The notes under the pieces were generated by a model that was given only the letters and a program-made list of their open reading frames with translations, was not told the DNA's origin and ran no database searches. The position numbers were made by a program, and so were the translations under genes. A stretch of DNA of 14,287 nt from an uncultured Eubacteriales bacterium (GTDB taxonomy: Bacteria > Bacillota > Clostridia > Monoglobales > Firm-18), in contig CAJLYO010000018.1 in assembly GCA_905210885.1 (NCBI GenBank), positions 1 through 14,287 on the forward strand, written 5' to 3'. This document shows positions 1 through 8,764 of this stretch, piece by piece. Each line of letters begins with the position of its first letter. Position 1 is the first letter of the stretch.

Positions 1-326
1 AAGGAATATGTGTTTTGCAGCGCCCACGGAACGGACATTGCGTTATCCTGTCTAAAATTTATTCTGCCCCAGTTTCCCCAGGGAACCACAAGAGTGCTTT
101 TAAACTCCAGTGTTTCAAACTGAAGGGTTTTTGCATATCCGGCTGTTTCAAATGCCCCGGAAAGTCCTATCTTTTTACCGTTGTTTGATGCCGTTCCGGT
201 AAACTGCCATGCCGAAGTATCGGCTATTAATGCTGACATATCCAAAACACTGTCGTTTGCAAACGTTACATATACCGCAGACAATACGATAGCAAATGTC
301 AGTACTACCGATAATATTTTTTTCAT
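1..326 (-). CDS. Secreted protein with N-terminal shared beta-rich domain (partial, 3' end outside window)
   Basis: This is the 5' part of a gene (108 codons) that continues past the left edge. The start ATG at 326 follows an AGAAAGAAGG ribosome binding site. Residues 1-23 form a signal peptide (MKK, a hydrophobic stretch, then a TFA-ND cleavage site), so the product is exported. From about residue 27 it matches the shared N-terminal domain of the two genes upstream in the operon: a DMSALIADTSAW opening, then GKKI, AGYAK, FKS, INFR and PW. These fall in the same order as in domain 2 of the neighbouring GH-A enzyme. The gene starts 40 bases after that enzyme's stop with no terminator between, so it belongs to the same operon. 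Only the first half of the domain is visible. Whether a catalytic or SLH module follows cannot be seen. Its reality and export are secure; its function is unknown. Confidence 0.85.
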   Translation of the reverse strand, partial: MKKILSVVLTFAIVLSAVYVTFANDSVLDMSALIADTSAWQFTGTASNNGKKIGLSGAFETAGYAKTLQFETLEFKSTLVVPWGNWGRINFRQDNAMSVPWALQNTYS

Positions 327-366
327 AATTTTTACCTTCTTTCTGTTATATTTTAGAAGCAAAAAT

Positions 367-3300
367 TTAATCCACCTGCGCGACATCTACTTTAACATTA
401 TCAAACCAACCGTCGTTTTCATCCTTATATGTGTTTTGTGCCAATGCCTGTATACCGGCATATTTAATTTTTGCCGGGTCCAACGGTGTGGTTGATTTGT
501 TATGATAAAACAGTGTGTCATTGATAATATAGGAAACTTCGTCGGTTTTGAAATTGTACGCAATTTCCAGATGTATCGGCATACCGGGGTAAAAATCCGC
601 TACATTGAAGTTTTGGAATATGAGGTTGGCAGTACCGGTACCAAACCAAATTGATGTTGTATACTCCGGTCCGACAACATAGGACCATGTAGCGGAACCT
701 GTTTCATCATTTACCCAAAAAGGGTTACTCTCATATAAAAATCCAAATCCTAACCAATTTGACGACTTTGCATACGGACGCATATCAAGGGATATTTTCA
801 CTATTGAATTTTTGTTAAGCTCGGGAAGTCTTAACGTTGCAAGTGCATCGTTTGCAGTCGATGACAATCTGCTGTTGTGAACAATAAACCCTGTGCTGTT
901 CCATTTATTTTCAAGTGTGCTTGTTTCGGGTGCTGCACCGTTAATGTCCGCTTCTTCGGCATACTCGTCAAAGCTTTCGCTGTAAACTGTCTGCCAGTTG
1001 AAATTGCCCAGTGTCTCAACGGGCTTTTCATCGCTTACGGGGCCGTTATAAAAACCAAGCTTATCGAGAATATACCAGTTATTATAGATGCCGTGTGCCC
1101 AGTTACCGTCCTGTTCAACGGTATCGAGGGTCCAGTGCATCCAGCCTCTTACACCCATTCTGTATGTAATATCAAGAAAGCTTTTGAAGGTGTCCGCGGC
1201 TATTTCTATCATATCCTCCGTTACGCCAAGACCGTATTCGCTGAATATAAGCGGCAGCTTTTCGCGCTTATCGCCCAAATCGAAAAGACCGCATGATTCC
1301 AATATTGCATAGTTTTCTTTTTCAAGACTTGCGTATGTCATAAGCGCCGGATAGTTATGCAAATCCAGAAAATCCAAATCACATTCCGACATAGTTTCAA
1401 AGCCGCGCTTGCTTACACCAAGGTAGTATCCCCAGTAGTCCTCAAAGAAAGCGCTGTCACCCACCATCAGGTTCGGTGCCATTTCACGTACAACGCTTGC
1501 AACTTCGTTTGTTCTGTAGATATATCCATCACGCTTCATAGCCTCAACGGAAATTTTGTCGCTCATGTCATACGTTTTGCCGTTCGCAGCGGTAACCATA
1601 CCCTCGCTTAAATTAAACGGTGCCGCGCTGGCATAATATGTTGTTTCGTTTTCTATCTGAACACCAAACATGGTATTTAACAGTCTTGCGTCAGCGTCTA
1701 TTATGTGCTGTAAAAAGCGTCTCATATATTCCTTTTTTGCCTCAACGCCGCCCTTTGCCAGCACATATTTGTTCTCGCCTGAGATAACCGTTTTACCGTT
1801 TTGCACAACATCCTCGCCGATAATATTTTTGAAGTAATCGTTATTCGGCATTGCGGCAATACACGGGTATATATACACGCCGTATTTTGTTGCAACCTTA
1901 AGCAAGTCAACAAAATTATCAAGATATTCTTTATCAAGGCCTATTGTATCACGCGGTCCCGCAACACCCTCCGGCACTGCATACCTTCCGCATATAAACA
2001 CTCGCAAAACATTAAAACCTTTTTCCTTAACAAGCTTACATATGTATTCCGATTCATCATGGTCATAAATTCCCGGTTCAAAGCTTGCGTGGTCCGGATA
2101 CAGGCGGCACCAGTTAAAACCGTTGGGCAAAAATTCTTCCCCGGTGTCACTGTATTCAAAGGTTGCATACGGTTTTTGCTCTTTAACCCTTATATACGGG
2201 ATCTGCTCAAATTCAGGCTCCGCAACTTTAGCGGTATTAACCGAAATTTCGGTGCCCTCCGACTCTACTCCGCCAATTTTAATGGATTTTACAATAAGCT
2301 CATAGTCGGTTTCATCTTTAAGCCCGTTTATATCTATGTTTCTTGCAGGCAAGGCTGCTCTGCCCAAAAGTTCTCCCGTGGCTTTGTTATAAACGCTGAC
2401 ACCGTTTATCGTTCCGCTCTCACGGGGGTCATAACGCCATGATACATGAACACCGCCGCCTGTACCTTTGCCGGAAACAAGCATAACTTCTCCCGGAGGC
2501 GTAACATTTTTTAATTCATCATCATTGATTTCTCGTATGCCCTCTAACTCCATCATTGCTCCGTTTACGTCAATATTAATTCCTCCGTCCGCAAAAAACG
2601 GATTTGAAGAATCACGGCAGTTAATTATTTGTTCCCCGTCCAGAAAAACCACAATATCAACCGCTTTATCTTCTACGTTATGAAAGTCTATTTTCCAGGT
2701 ATGCCATTCGCCGTCACTGTACAGGTCGCCCTTCCAGGCTCCCACTTCGGTAAGCGTTCCTGCCGATACCTTGGTTAAAGAAACGTTGCCCTGCTGCTGC
2801 ATTATGGCATAGCTTGTCGTATTCCATAAGACAGCCGGCCATACTCCGCTTACACGAAAAGCTATTGTTGTCCAGCTTCCCGGTTTAAGCTCCGAACGGG
2901 ATTTAAATACAAAGCTGTCCGAATCTATAGGTTTCATATAACCGCAAGCGGAGGCACCGTAATTCTGCGTGATTTTTTTGCCGGTTGAAAGTGTGCCGGT
3001 TCCCGAGTATTTCCAGTCGTCAACCTTTACAAAAAGGTCTGAAATATCTGTCGGGTTACCAATCTCCTCGTGTTCGTCAGGCTGAGTATCCGCCTTCGGT
3101 CTTTCTTCGCGCGGGGGTAATTCCTGAGGCTCTCTTTTTCCTCTCACCTGAATAAACGCATCTGCACCTCCGACCATAAAGCTTAACAAACCGTCTGTGG
3201 CATAGCCTTGCTCGTCCATAATATCAAATACCGTTTCACCGTCAATTGTAACAATTATATTGACGGTTTCGCCGCTGTCCATAAACTCAACGTTGGCTGT

Positions 3301-3738
3301 ATGTTCTTTTCCGTCCGCATACGATAATGCCTTTACAGCCATCGACTTCATACCGCTGCTAGTACCTTTTATAAGCTCGGTCTGTGTATTATGAAACATA
3401 ATGGTGTAACCTTTCGTTATACCCCATACAGGCCCCACAATGTTTGAACGCAGAGAAATCGAGCTCCATACTCCCGTAGGCAATTCCGTATTGAAATTAA
3501 ACGATATATCATTATAGTTCACCGCTTTTGTGTAACCTGCCTGAACGGCGGCACTTGCAGCCGTAAGCTCTCCCTCCGAAAACTCGTTTCCGCCGGTATT
3601 CACCGACTGCCAGCCGTCGGTGCTTTTCAAAAGGTCGGCAATATCCAAGCTGACTTTATCTGCCGCGTATAAAGGTCCCGTAAAGCAGCACATCATTACA
3701 CATATAAGCAGCAGAGAAATACTCTTTTTGAATTTCAT
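367..3738 (-). CDS. Secreted multidomain glycoside hydrolase, clan GH-A (GH5-like)
   Basis: A 1123-residue exported enzyme. Residues 1-25 are a signal peptide ending LYA-AD. Two copies of a beta-rich domain follow (about 28-200 and 229-402), separated by a charged, proline-rich linker (201-230). Next come a fibronectin type III-like domain (about 414-503), a TIM-barrel catalytic domain (about 513-900) and a C-terminal jelly-roll-like domain (about 912-1120, ending WFDNVKVDV). In the barrel, FGVQIENE places the likely acid/base at E698 and LIFSEYG the likely nucleophile at E834. DLHNY (792-796) and GWMHW (865-869) also fit clan GH-A retaining hydrolases. The closest family by eye is GH5; substrate and subfamily cannot be assigned. 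The SD (AGGAGGGGG) begins in the upstream stop codon, and the genes are 15 bases apart. No SLH or sortase signal is visible, so the enzyme is either released or held by its accessory domains. Confidence 0.9.
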   Translation of the reverse strand: MKFKKSISLLLICVMMCCFTGPLYAADKVSLDIADLLKSTDGWQSVNTGGNEFSEGELTAASAAVQAGYTKAVNYNDISFNFNTELPTGVWSSISLRSNIVGPVWGITKGYTIMFHNTQTELIKGTSSGMKSMAVKALSYADGKEHTANVEFMDSGETVNIIVTIDGETVFDIMDEQGYATDGLLSFMVGGADAFIQVRGKREPQELPPREERPKADTQPDEHEEIGNPTDISDLFVKVDDWKYSGTGTLSTGKKITQNYGASACGYMKPIDSDSFVFKSRSELKPGSWTTIAFRVSGVWPAVLWNTTSYAIMQQQGNVSLTKVSAGTLTEVGAWKGDLYSDGEWHTWKIDFHNVEDKAVDIVVFLDGEQIINCRDSSNPFFADGGINIDVNGAMMELEGIREINDDELKNVTPPGEVMLVSGKGTGGGVHVSWRYDPRESGTINGVSVYNKATGELLGRAALPARNIDINGLKDETDYELIVKSIKIGGVESEGTEISVNTAKVAEPEFEQIPYIRVKEQKPYATFEYSDTGEEFLPNGFNWCRLYPDHASFEPGIYDHDESEYICKLVKEKGFNVLRVFICGRYAVPEGVAGPRDTIGLDKEYLDNFVDLLKVATKYGVYIYPCIAAMPNNDYFKNIIGEDVVQNGKTVISGENKYVLAKGGVEAKKEYMRRFLQHIIDADARLLNTMFGVQIENETTYYASAAPFNLSEGMVTAANGKTYDMSDKISVEAMKRDGYIYRTNEVASVVREMAPNLMVGDSAFFEDYWGYYLGVSKRGFETMSECDLDFLDLHNYPALMTYASLEKENYAILESCGLFDLGDKREKLPLIFSEYGLGVTEDMIEIAADTFKSFLDITYRMGVRGWMHWTLDTVEQDGNWAHGIYNNWYILDKLGFYNGPVSDEKPVETLGNFNWQTVYSESFDEYAEEADINGAAPETSTLENKWNSTGFIVHNSRLSSTANDALATLRLPELNKNSIVKISLDMRPYAKSSNWLGFGFLYESNPFWVNDETGSATWSYVVGPEYTTSIWFGTGTANLIFQNFNVADFYPGMPIHLEIAYNFKTDEVSYIINDTLFYHNKSTTPLDPAKIKYAGIQALAQNTYKDENDGWFDNVKVDVAQVD

Positions 3739-3753
3739 ACTATATACCCCCTC

Positions 3754-6700
3754 CTAACGATAAATTATTACAGTTTCTGCCATGCTTGAATTGAGTGTCT
3801 GCAAAATGATATCACCCTCACGGATTTCATCATATGACGAAGCATAGATTTTATTGGTTTTACTGTCTGCAACCATAACTGCATATCCGCCTTTTTCGAT
3901 ATTTCTGTTCCAGTTAAAGTTACGGCCGAAGTTAAATGTATCCACAATAAAGTTACTGCCAAACTTTTTAAGGACGATACCGCTGTAAAATAATCTTCCG
4001 TAGGTATTGTTCATCCTGTTCTGTGCGGCATCATTTTCAAAGGCTGCCGGGCTGTGCTCAAGCTCCGCATACGCGGTACCGTTATAATAACTTCTTATGA
4101 GCTTGCCGTTATTGTACATCAGCACATTCGGCGACAATGCCGATGCATAGTATTTTTCAAAATACTGCGGCTTGAATCCTCCGTTTTCCTTTTCGGCGGA
4201 AAGTACAACCGCAAATTCCTTTAATAGCCCGTCCGAGGTTTTTGAATAAGCGATAACGTCGCCGAATTTCAAATCCGTTATGCTCCTGCCCTGCTGTGTC
4301 CACATGGTTTTATCGGTCAGGCTTCCGTCCAATGCCGGTACTGATACCTCTGCGCCCTCAACATAGCCGTTAATAACCGGTACCTCTACACCGTCTGCAT
4401 TTATTCCTTTTGAAACACTCTTAACCAAAAGGACACTTTTGTTAAACTTAATTGTACCGGCGCCGCCCTTTGAAACAACCGTCATAGCGCCTACAATCTG
4501 TTTGTCCGTCATATCGTAACATTCGTACTGTTCGTCTTCCTGCGACCCGTCAAAGTACCCGTATGTGTATACTCCGAAATCCTCTTCACGGTATTCGGTA
4601 TCATCAGGGTTCGGTATGGTAAATATCTTTGTATTCTCATTCACAAAGATTTTTGAATCAAGCGAGTAATTAACAAGTCTGAATATACCGCTTTTAGTTA
4701 CATAGTTCTTTTGCAATACATCGCAGTCATATTCGGGTATTTTTCCGATACTGTCAACAGATGTCAAAATCCGCGTTATCTCGCCGTTATTATTCACACT
4801 GTACTTAATAAGCTGACGCGCCGGATTTTCAAGTCCCGCTGCGGCAACGGCAGCCTCTGCACTTTGTCTGTTCAGCTTATTTATTTTGAGCTTATCGCCG
4901 GACTGAAACTCGCTGAAAACGCCGTCCTCCGTAAAAATCTTGAACCTCATTTTCGAGCTTAGTGTATCTGTCGGTTTAGCGACACCAACCAAAACACCGT
5001 ACTTCATCCCCGTTTTTGTAAAATTCTCGGCGTATACTATCTTTCCGTTGTAATCTGTATAAAATTTTGCGGTTAAACCAAGCTCAAAATCGTAATCTTC
5101 CACCAATTCACCGATTTTATATGATCTGCCTGCAATAACAAGATAATCTTCGTATATTTCTTCTATTGCACCCAATACAAACCGCGATGAAACATATACA
5201 ATCATGCTTTTTCCGTCTTTTGCTTTGGCTATTGAAAGCACATCGCCTTTTTTCACCTGACGGATATCGGTTAAACGACCGCCTTCTTTAATAAACTTGC
5301 ATGTGTTTTTATCAAACTCCAAATCTTCTAACTTTTCACCAAACTTTAAGAAAATCGTTTTGTATGTTCTGTCAACGCTTTCTATAACATCCGTTACATA
5401 TTCCTCTACAAAAACAACATCCGCAAGACCGTCGCTGTTATTATCCACTATACGTATAAAACCGTTTGTTATCTTTAAGTCATCATCTTTCATATTGGGA
5501 TAAGCAGCGCCGTTGTAAATAAAGTCGGCATTTTTCGCTATTTCATATTCACTCTTTTTGTCGTCCTCGTTCCAAAAAACTATTGAGGAAAGACCGTAGT
5601 TTCCGTTTGAAACAATAAGTCTGTCCGCATCATATTTTTCTTCCGTATTCCGCCTGTCGACCTCGATGTATTTTATAACGGAAAACTCGCCGTCCTTAAC
5701 ATCTTTAACATATGCTTTTACCGAATAGCCCAAAAGGTTATTGTAGTCGGCGCCGTCTGTTTCAAACCATGTTTCGTTAATGCGAATCATTTCTCTTCTT
5801 TTGTCCGATGCGCTTGCAAGAGAGGTTTCTTCGTTTGCGGTTATAGTTCCGCTATATGTATCAAGCTCTAAATATTTTGAAAGTATTGTTTCATCGCTTT
5901 CATAATAGCGGCCGTGTTTGTGCGCCCCGTCAACAAGCAGCATTTTTACATTTAACGAATTATATATAAGTGGAATTAAGTTATTTAACGTACATGCTGT
6001 ACTCCACTCGCCCGTATAGCCCTTAAGCAAGCCTTTCTGAGCGGCAACGGAAAGATATCCGCTCATATAGCCGCCGTTTTCTTCCGCGACCGGAGTATAT
6101 CCCAATGCGCATACAAGCATCTTTACCGCTTCCGACAGCTGAACATTGTCATCGGGCAGAAATTTACGGTTTCCGACACCGTTGACTATTCCCAAAGCCG
6201 TTGCGACTGCGATATCCGCAGCAGATGCATTTTCCGTATTAACATCCGAATAGTAATCAACAACATTTACCGCCTTAACATCATCCTCTATACCCAAAAG
6301 CCGCATAACAATTGTTACAAACTGTGCACGGGTAATCTTTGCATTCATGGAGGAAAGCTCTTCATCGGTAACTATACCCAGTGCTTTTACAAGCTCTTTT
6401 TGCTCTGTTGTTGCTATAATTGTTGAAGTTGCTATCTTTTCATACGCCTTTAAATTGGCTGTGCTGCCTTCCATAGCGGTAAAGCTTAAATAGCCGTTTT
6501 CGGTAACCGGATTTTCCTTATCCTCGCATCTCAAAATCTCAAGTCCGTCAATCAAAACCGCAAGCTGTACCTTTGAATTTGAAATGTTTTTTGTGACAAT
6601 CTCAAAATTATGAACGGCACTGGGGGATGCAACGGCTACCTCCGTACTCCCCGCAAGCTTAGTGTACGCACGTTCTTTAATTTTTCCGAGAGTAATACCG

Positions 6701-7041
6701 GTCTTATCAACACTTAAATAATACCCGTTATTCACGGACCATGGACCGACACCCGAAACATCGCCTCTGACAACAACGGTAAAAGTTGAATCGGGCAAAA
6801 TAATATTTATATTGCCGCCGAACATGATGCTTTCCGCATCGATAATGTCAGAATACCCCACCGACTTACCGCGCATGCCCATGTTTAAAACACCGTCTTT
6901 GATTTCAGAACCTTCTCCCACATTCCATTTTTCCGTATTCTTAAGCAAATCTCCTATATTTACCGTATCCGCTGCATAGACATTTCCGAAAGAAGTGAAA
7001 ATCATCGCAGCAATCAAACAAATAACAATCAACCGTTTCAT
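3754..7041 (-). CDS. Large secreted SLH protein with N-terminal shared beta-rich domain
   Basis: A 1095-residue surface protein. I place the start at 7041, where MKRLIVICLI begins a signal peptide (cleavage near VYA-AD) 5-7 bases after GGGGGTG. An in-frame ATG at 7092 would add 17 non-hydrophobic residues and overlap the upstream gene. Residues 25-203 are a copy of the domain repeated in the downstream GH-A enzyme (NIGDLLKNTEKW, GYSD, VRG, GPW, VLIDG, GYLSF). Residues about 215-370 are SLH-like: ITRAQFVTIVMRLLG, YSDV, then a second repeat with GIVNGVGNRKFLPDDNVQ and a degenerate third. The remaining 725 residues are beta-rich and unrecognised. They include a calcium-loop-like DNNSDGLAD (533-541) and recurring [KR]xGD[VI][LI] strand motifs (598, 926, 1075), the last at the C-terminus. 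SLH repeats are known to bind cell-wall polysaccharide, so surface anchoring is likely. No catalytic motif was seen; a glycan-binding or structural role is inference. Confidence 0.9.
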   Translation of the reverse strand: MKRLIVICLIAAMIFTSFGNVYAADTVNIGDLLKNTEKWNVGEGSEIKDGVLNMGMRGKSVGYSDIIDAESIMFGGNINIILPDSTFTVVVRGDVSGVGPWSVNNGYYLSVDKTGITLGKIKERAYTKLAGSTEVAVASPSAVHNFEIVTKNISNSKVQLAVLIDGLEILRCEDKENPVTENGYLSFTAMEGSTANLKAYEKIATSTIIATTEQKELVKALGIVTDEELSSMNAKITRAQFVTIVMRLLGIEDDVKAVNVVDYYSDVNTENASAADIAVATALGIVNGVGNRKFLPDDNVQLSEAVKMLVCALGYTPVAEENGGYMSGYLSVAAQKGLLKGYTGEWSTACTLNNLIPLIYNSLNVKMLLVDGAHKHGRYYESDETILSKYLELDTYSGTITANEETSLASASDKRREMIRINETWFETDGADYNNLLGYSVKAYVKDVKDGEFSVIKYIEVDRRNTEEKYDADRLIVSNGNYGLSSIVFWNEDDKKSEYEIAKNADFIYNGAAYPNMKDDDLKITNGFIRIVDNNSDGLADVVFVEEYVTDVIESVDRTYKTIFLKFGEKLEDLEFDKNTCKFIKEGGRLTDIRQVKKGDVLSIAKAKDGKSMIVYVSSRFVLGAIEEIYEDYLVIAGRSYKIGELVEDYDFELGLTAKFYTDYNGKIVYAENFTKTGMKYGVLVGVAKPTDTLSSKMRFKIFTEDGVFSEFQSGDKLKINKLNRQSAEAAVAAAGLENPARQLIKYSVNNNGEITRILTSVDSIGKIPEYDCDVLQKNYVTKSGIFRLVNYSLDSKIFVNENTKIFTIPNPDDTEYREEDFGVYTYGYFDGSQEDEQYECYDMTDKQIVGAMTVVSKGGAGTIKFNKSVLLVKSVSKGINADGVEVPVINGYVEGAEVSVPALDGSLTDKTMWTQQGRSITDLKFGDVIAYSKTSDGLLKEFAVVLSAEKENGGFKPQYFEKYYASALSPNVLMYNNGKLIRSYYNGTAYAELEHSPAAFENDAAQNRMNNTYGRLFYSGIVLKKFGSNFIVDTFNFGRNFNWNRNIEKGGYAVMVADSKTNKIYASSYDEIREGDIILQTLNSSMAETVIIYR

Positions 7042-7058
7042 AAATACACCCCCGAAAA

Positions 7059-8726
7059 CTATTCTGCAAGCTGCAGCATATTGCTTATGCATTTTGCCGC
7101 CTGTGCTCTGTCTGCGTAAGACAGCGGTGCAAACATTCCGTTGTCCACTCCGTTTAACAAACCCGCACCGGCAAGGACAGCAACTGCTTCTTTCGCATAA
7201 TCGGCAATATCGTCCGCGTCCGAAAACTGCACATTTTTGTTTTTTTGCAGCACGATACCCTTAGCGTCCAACGCTCTTTTAACCATAACAGCCATATCCT
7301 GCCTGCTTATTGTTTCATTGGGATTAAAATGTCCGTTATCATCGCCGGTAACCATACCGATTTTTTGAGCGGCGGACACATAGCCGTAGTACCAATCACC
7401 CGTATTTACATCTGTCAGTGTGCAAACATTTTCTGCAATTTCTGTTTTAAGCGCTGTCATAAGCATTTTAACAAATTCCGCGCGCGTTACATTTCTGTAC
7501 GGTTCAAAATTTCCGTTTCCTGTGCCGCATACAACGCCGAGCTCCGTAAGCTCCTGAATACTTTTGTACGCCCAATGGGTTTTGGGTACATCGGTATAGC
7601 TTTCGGTTTGTTCAGCTTCGCTTTGCGGAACATATGAAACAGAGCTGCTGTCTTTGCCGCGGCTTACATATCCGCCGCCGGCGCTTCCGCCGCCCGACGG
7701 TGTTCCGGATGTATTTTGAGACAGCTTTGAAACCGAATCGGAGTATGCCTTTTCTATTTCGCTTATACTGTTATAGCTGTTAAGCTTCATTTGCTTTGCA
7801 AATTCAATTTCGTTTATACCCTTTTTGGCAATAAGCGATAAATCGAGATTCAGCTTATCATTATATGTTTTAAGCACATTTATATAGCCTTCTCTCGGCG
7901 CTTTATTAACCTGCGCTATAATTAAATTTTCCGCCAAATCGTCAAGTACCGATGCAAGTGTATCACCTGATAATTTATTTACCGAAAGCAATCTCTCAAG
8001 CTCATTTTTTTCTTCGGCGCTTGTTTTGAACGTGCCGGTTTTGTCTATTGCGGAAATGCCCAGGACATCATAGTACTTTTTCAGGCTGTCCGCTTTTGCA
8101 CATTCGGTCAATTCTGCCATTGTAACTGCCTTGGCATATACCTCGGCAACCTGCTTGGAAGTTGTGAATGTTCCGAAACTTTGACGTTCATTTTCAAAAT
8201 ACCTTGCCGCAGCCGGTAAATTTGTCCGGTATCCGGTATCGTTTACGTCAATATTCAACAAGCTTCCGTATGTTTCTGCCAATTTCTTCAATTCCCATGA
8301 ATTGGCTGCATTAATCGCCTGAATTTCAAGTTGGTTTGTGTAGTCAAATGAATCAATCCATGTTTTGTCAATGTTACTGCCGCCCACGCTCACATAATAT
8401 TTTCCGGTAGGCAGTTTATCATATCCGCCGATTTGAAACGACAGTTTGAATTTATTATCCGTAACGCCCGAATCGGAAGGCTGTGTTACATAAACAATAC
8501 TGCTTTGATATTCCTCGCTGCTTACCTCAAGATAGCTTTTTGTGCTCACAAATATAATGAACTTATGAGTTCTGTGGGCACTTGTAATATCCCCGCTGAT
8601 ATTTACGGTTTCTGTCGGAATATCATATGTCAGTACAACATTTGACAATTCTGTGTTCAGCGCCATCACCGAAACCTGTGAAAACACTAAAACAGCGCTC
8701 AAAATCAAACCAATTACCTTTTTCAT
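7059..8726 (-). CDS. Secreted protein with three C-terminal SLH repeats
   Basis: A 555-residue cell-surface protein. Residues 1-22 are a signal peptide (VSVMA-LN). Residues about 27-132 look like an Ig-like beta-sandwich (YDIPTETVNISGDI, then LPTGKYYVSVGG). Residues about 136-336 are mainly helical and seem to contain a duplicated unit (LKKLAETYGSLLNIDV against VLKTYNDKLNLDLS). A glycine/serine-rich linker (about 339-356, PSGGGSAGGG) leads to three complete SLH repeats: about 376-427 (YTDVPKTHWAYKSI, VTRAEFVKML), 436-487 (LTDVNTGDWYYGYV, ISRQDMAVMV) and 500-552 (FSDADDIADYAKEAV, YADRAQAAKCI). The third is the most divergent. The start is set by AAAGGAAG 8 bases upstream of ATG. It lies between the permease genes and the second SLH protein, so it is probably a surface component of the same glycan-uptake system. 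It has no solute-binding fold and no enzymatic motif; its precise job is unknown. Confidence 0.92.
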   Translation of the reverse strand: MKKVIGLILSAVLVFSQVSVMALNTELSNVVLTYDIPTETVNISGDITSAHRTHKFIIFVSTKSYLEVSSEEYQSSIVYVTQPSDSGVTDNKFKLSFQIGGYDKLPTGKYYVSVGGSNIDKTWIDSFDYTNQLEIQAINAANSWELKKLAETYGSLLNIDVNDTGYRTNLPAAARYFENERQSFGTFTTSKQVAEVYAKAVTMAELTECAKADSLKKYYDVLGISAIDKTGTFKTSAEEKNELERLLSVNKLSGDTLASVLDDLAENLIIAQVNKAPREGYINVLKTYNDKLNLDLSLIAKKGINEIEFAKQMKLNSYNSISEIEKAYSDSVSKLSQNTSGTPSGGGSAGGGYVSRGKDSSSVSYVPQSEAEQTESYTDVPKTHWAYKSIQELTELGVVCGTGNGNFEPYRNVTRAEFVKMLMTALKTEIAENVCTLTDVNTGDWYYGYVSAAQKIGMVTGDDNGHFNPNETISRQDMAVMVKRALDAKGIVLQKNKNVQFSDADDIADYAKEAVAVLAGAGLLNGVDNGMFAPLSYADRAQAAKCISNMLQLAE

Positions 8727-8764
8727 AATAACTTCCTTTCTGTTACGATATTTTCACTGCATGT

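Noticed and set aside
877..1296. 139-codon plus-strand open frame
   Set aside because: It is antisense to the barrel and C-terminal domain of the GH-A enzyme, cysteine-rich, without an SD; a reading-frame shadow.
1801..2442. 213-codon open frame on the plus strand
   Set aside because: It lies wholly inside the GH-A enzyme gene, has no ribosome binding site, and its product lacks recognisable motifs while the opposite strand encodes the catalytic barrel.
5419..5445. DNNSDGLAD motif as a dockerin
   Set aside because: There is a single calcium-loop-like motif and no second repeat or dockerin helix pattern, so cellulosome attachment is not supported.
7042..7092. Upstream ATG that would extend the large SLH protein by 17 residues
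   Set aside because: The extension would bury the signal peptide and overlap the preceding gene. The ATG at 7041 has a good SD.
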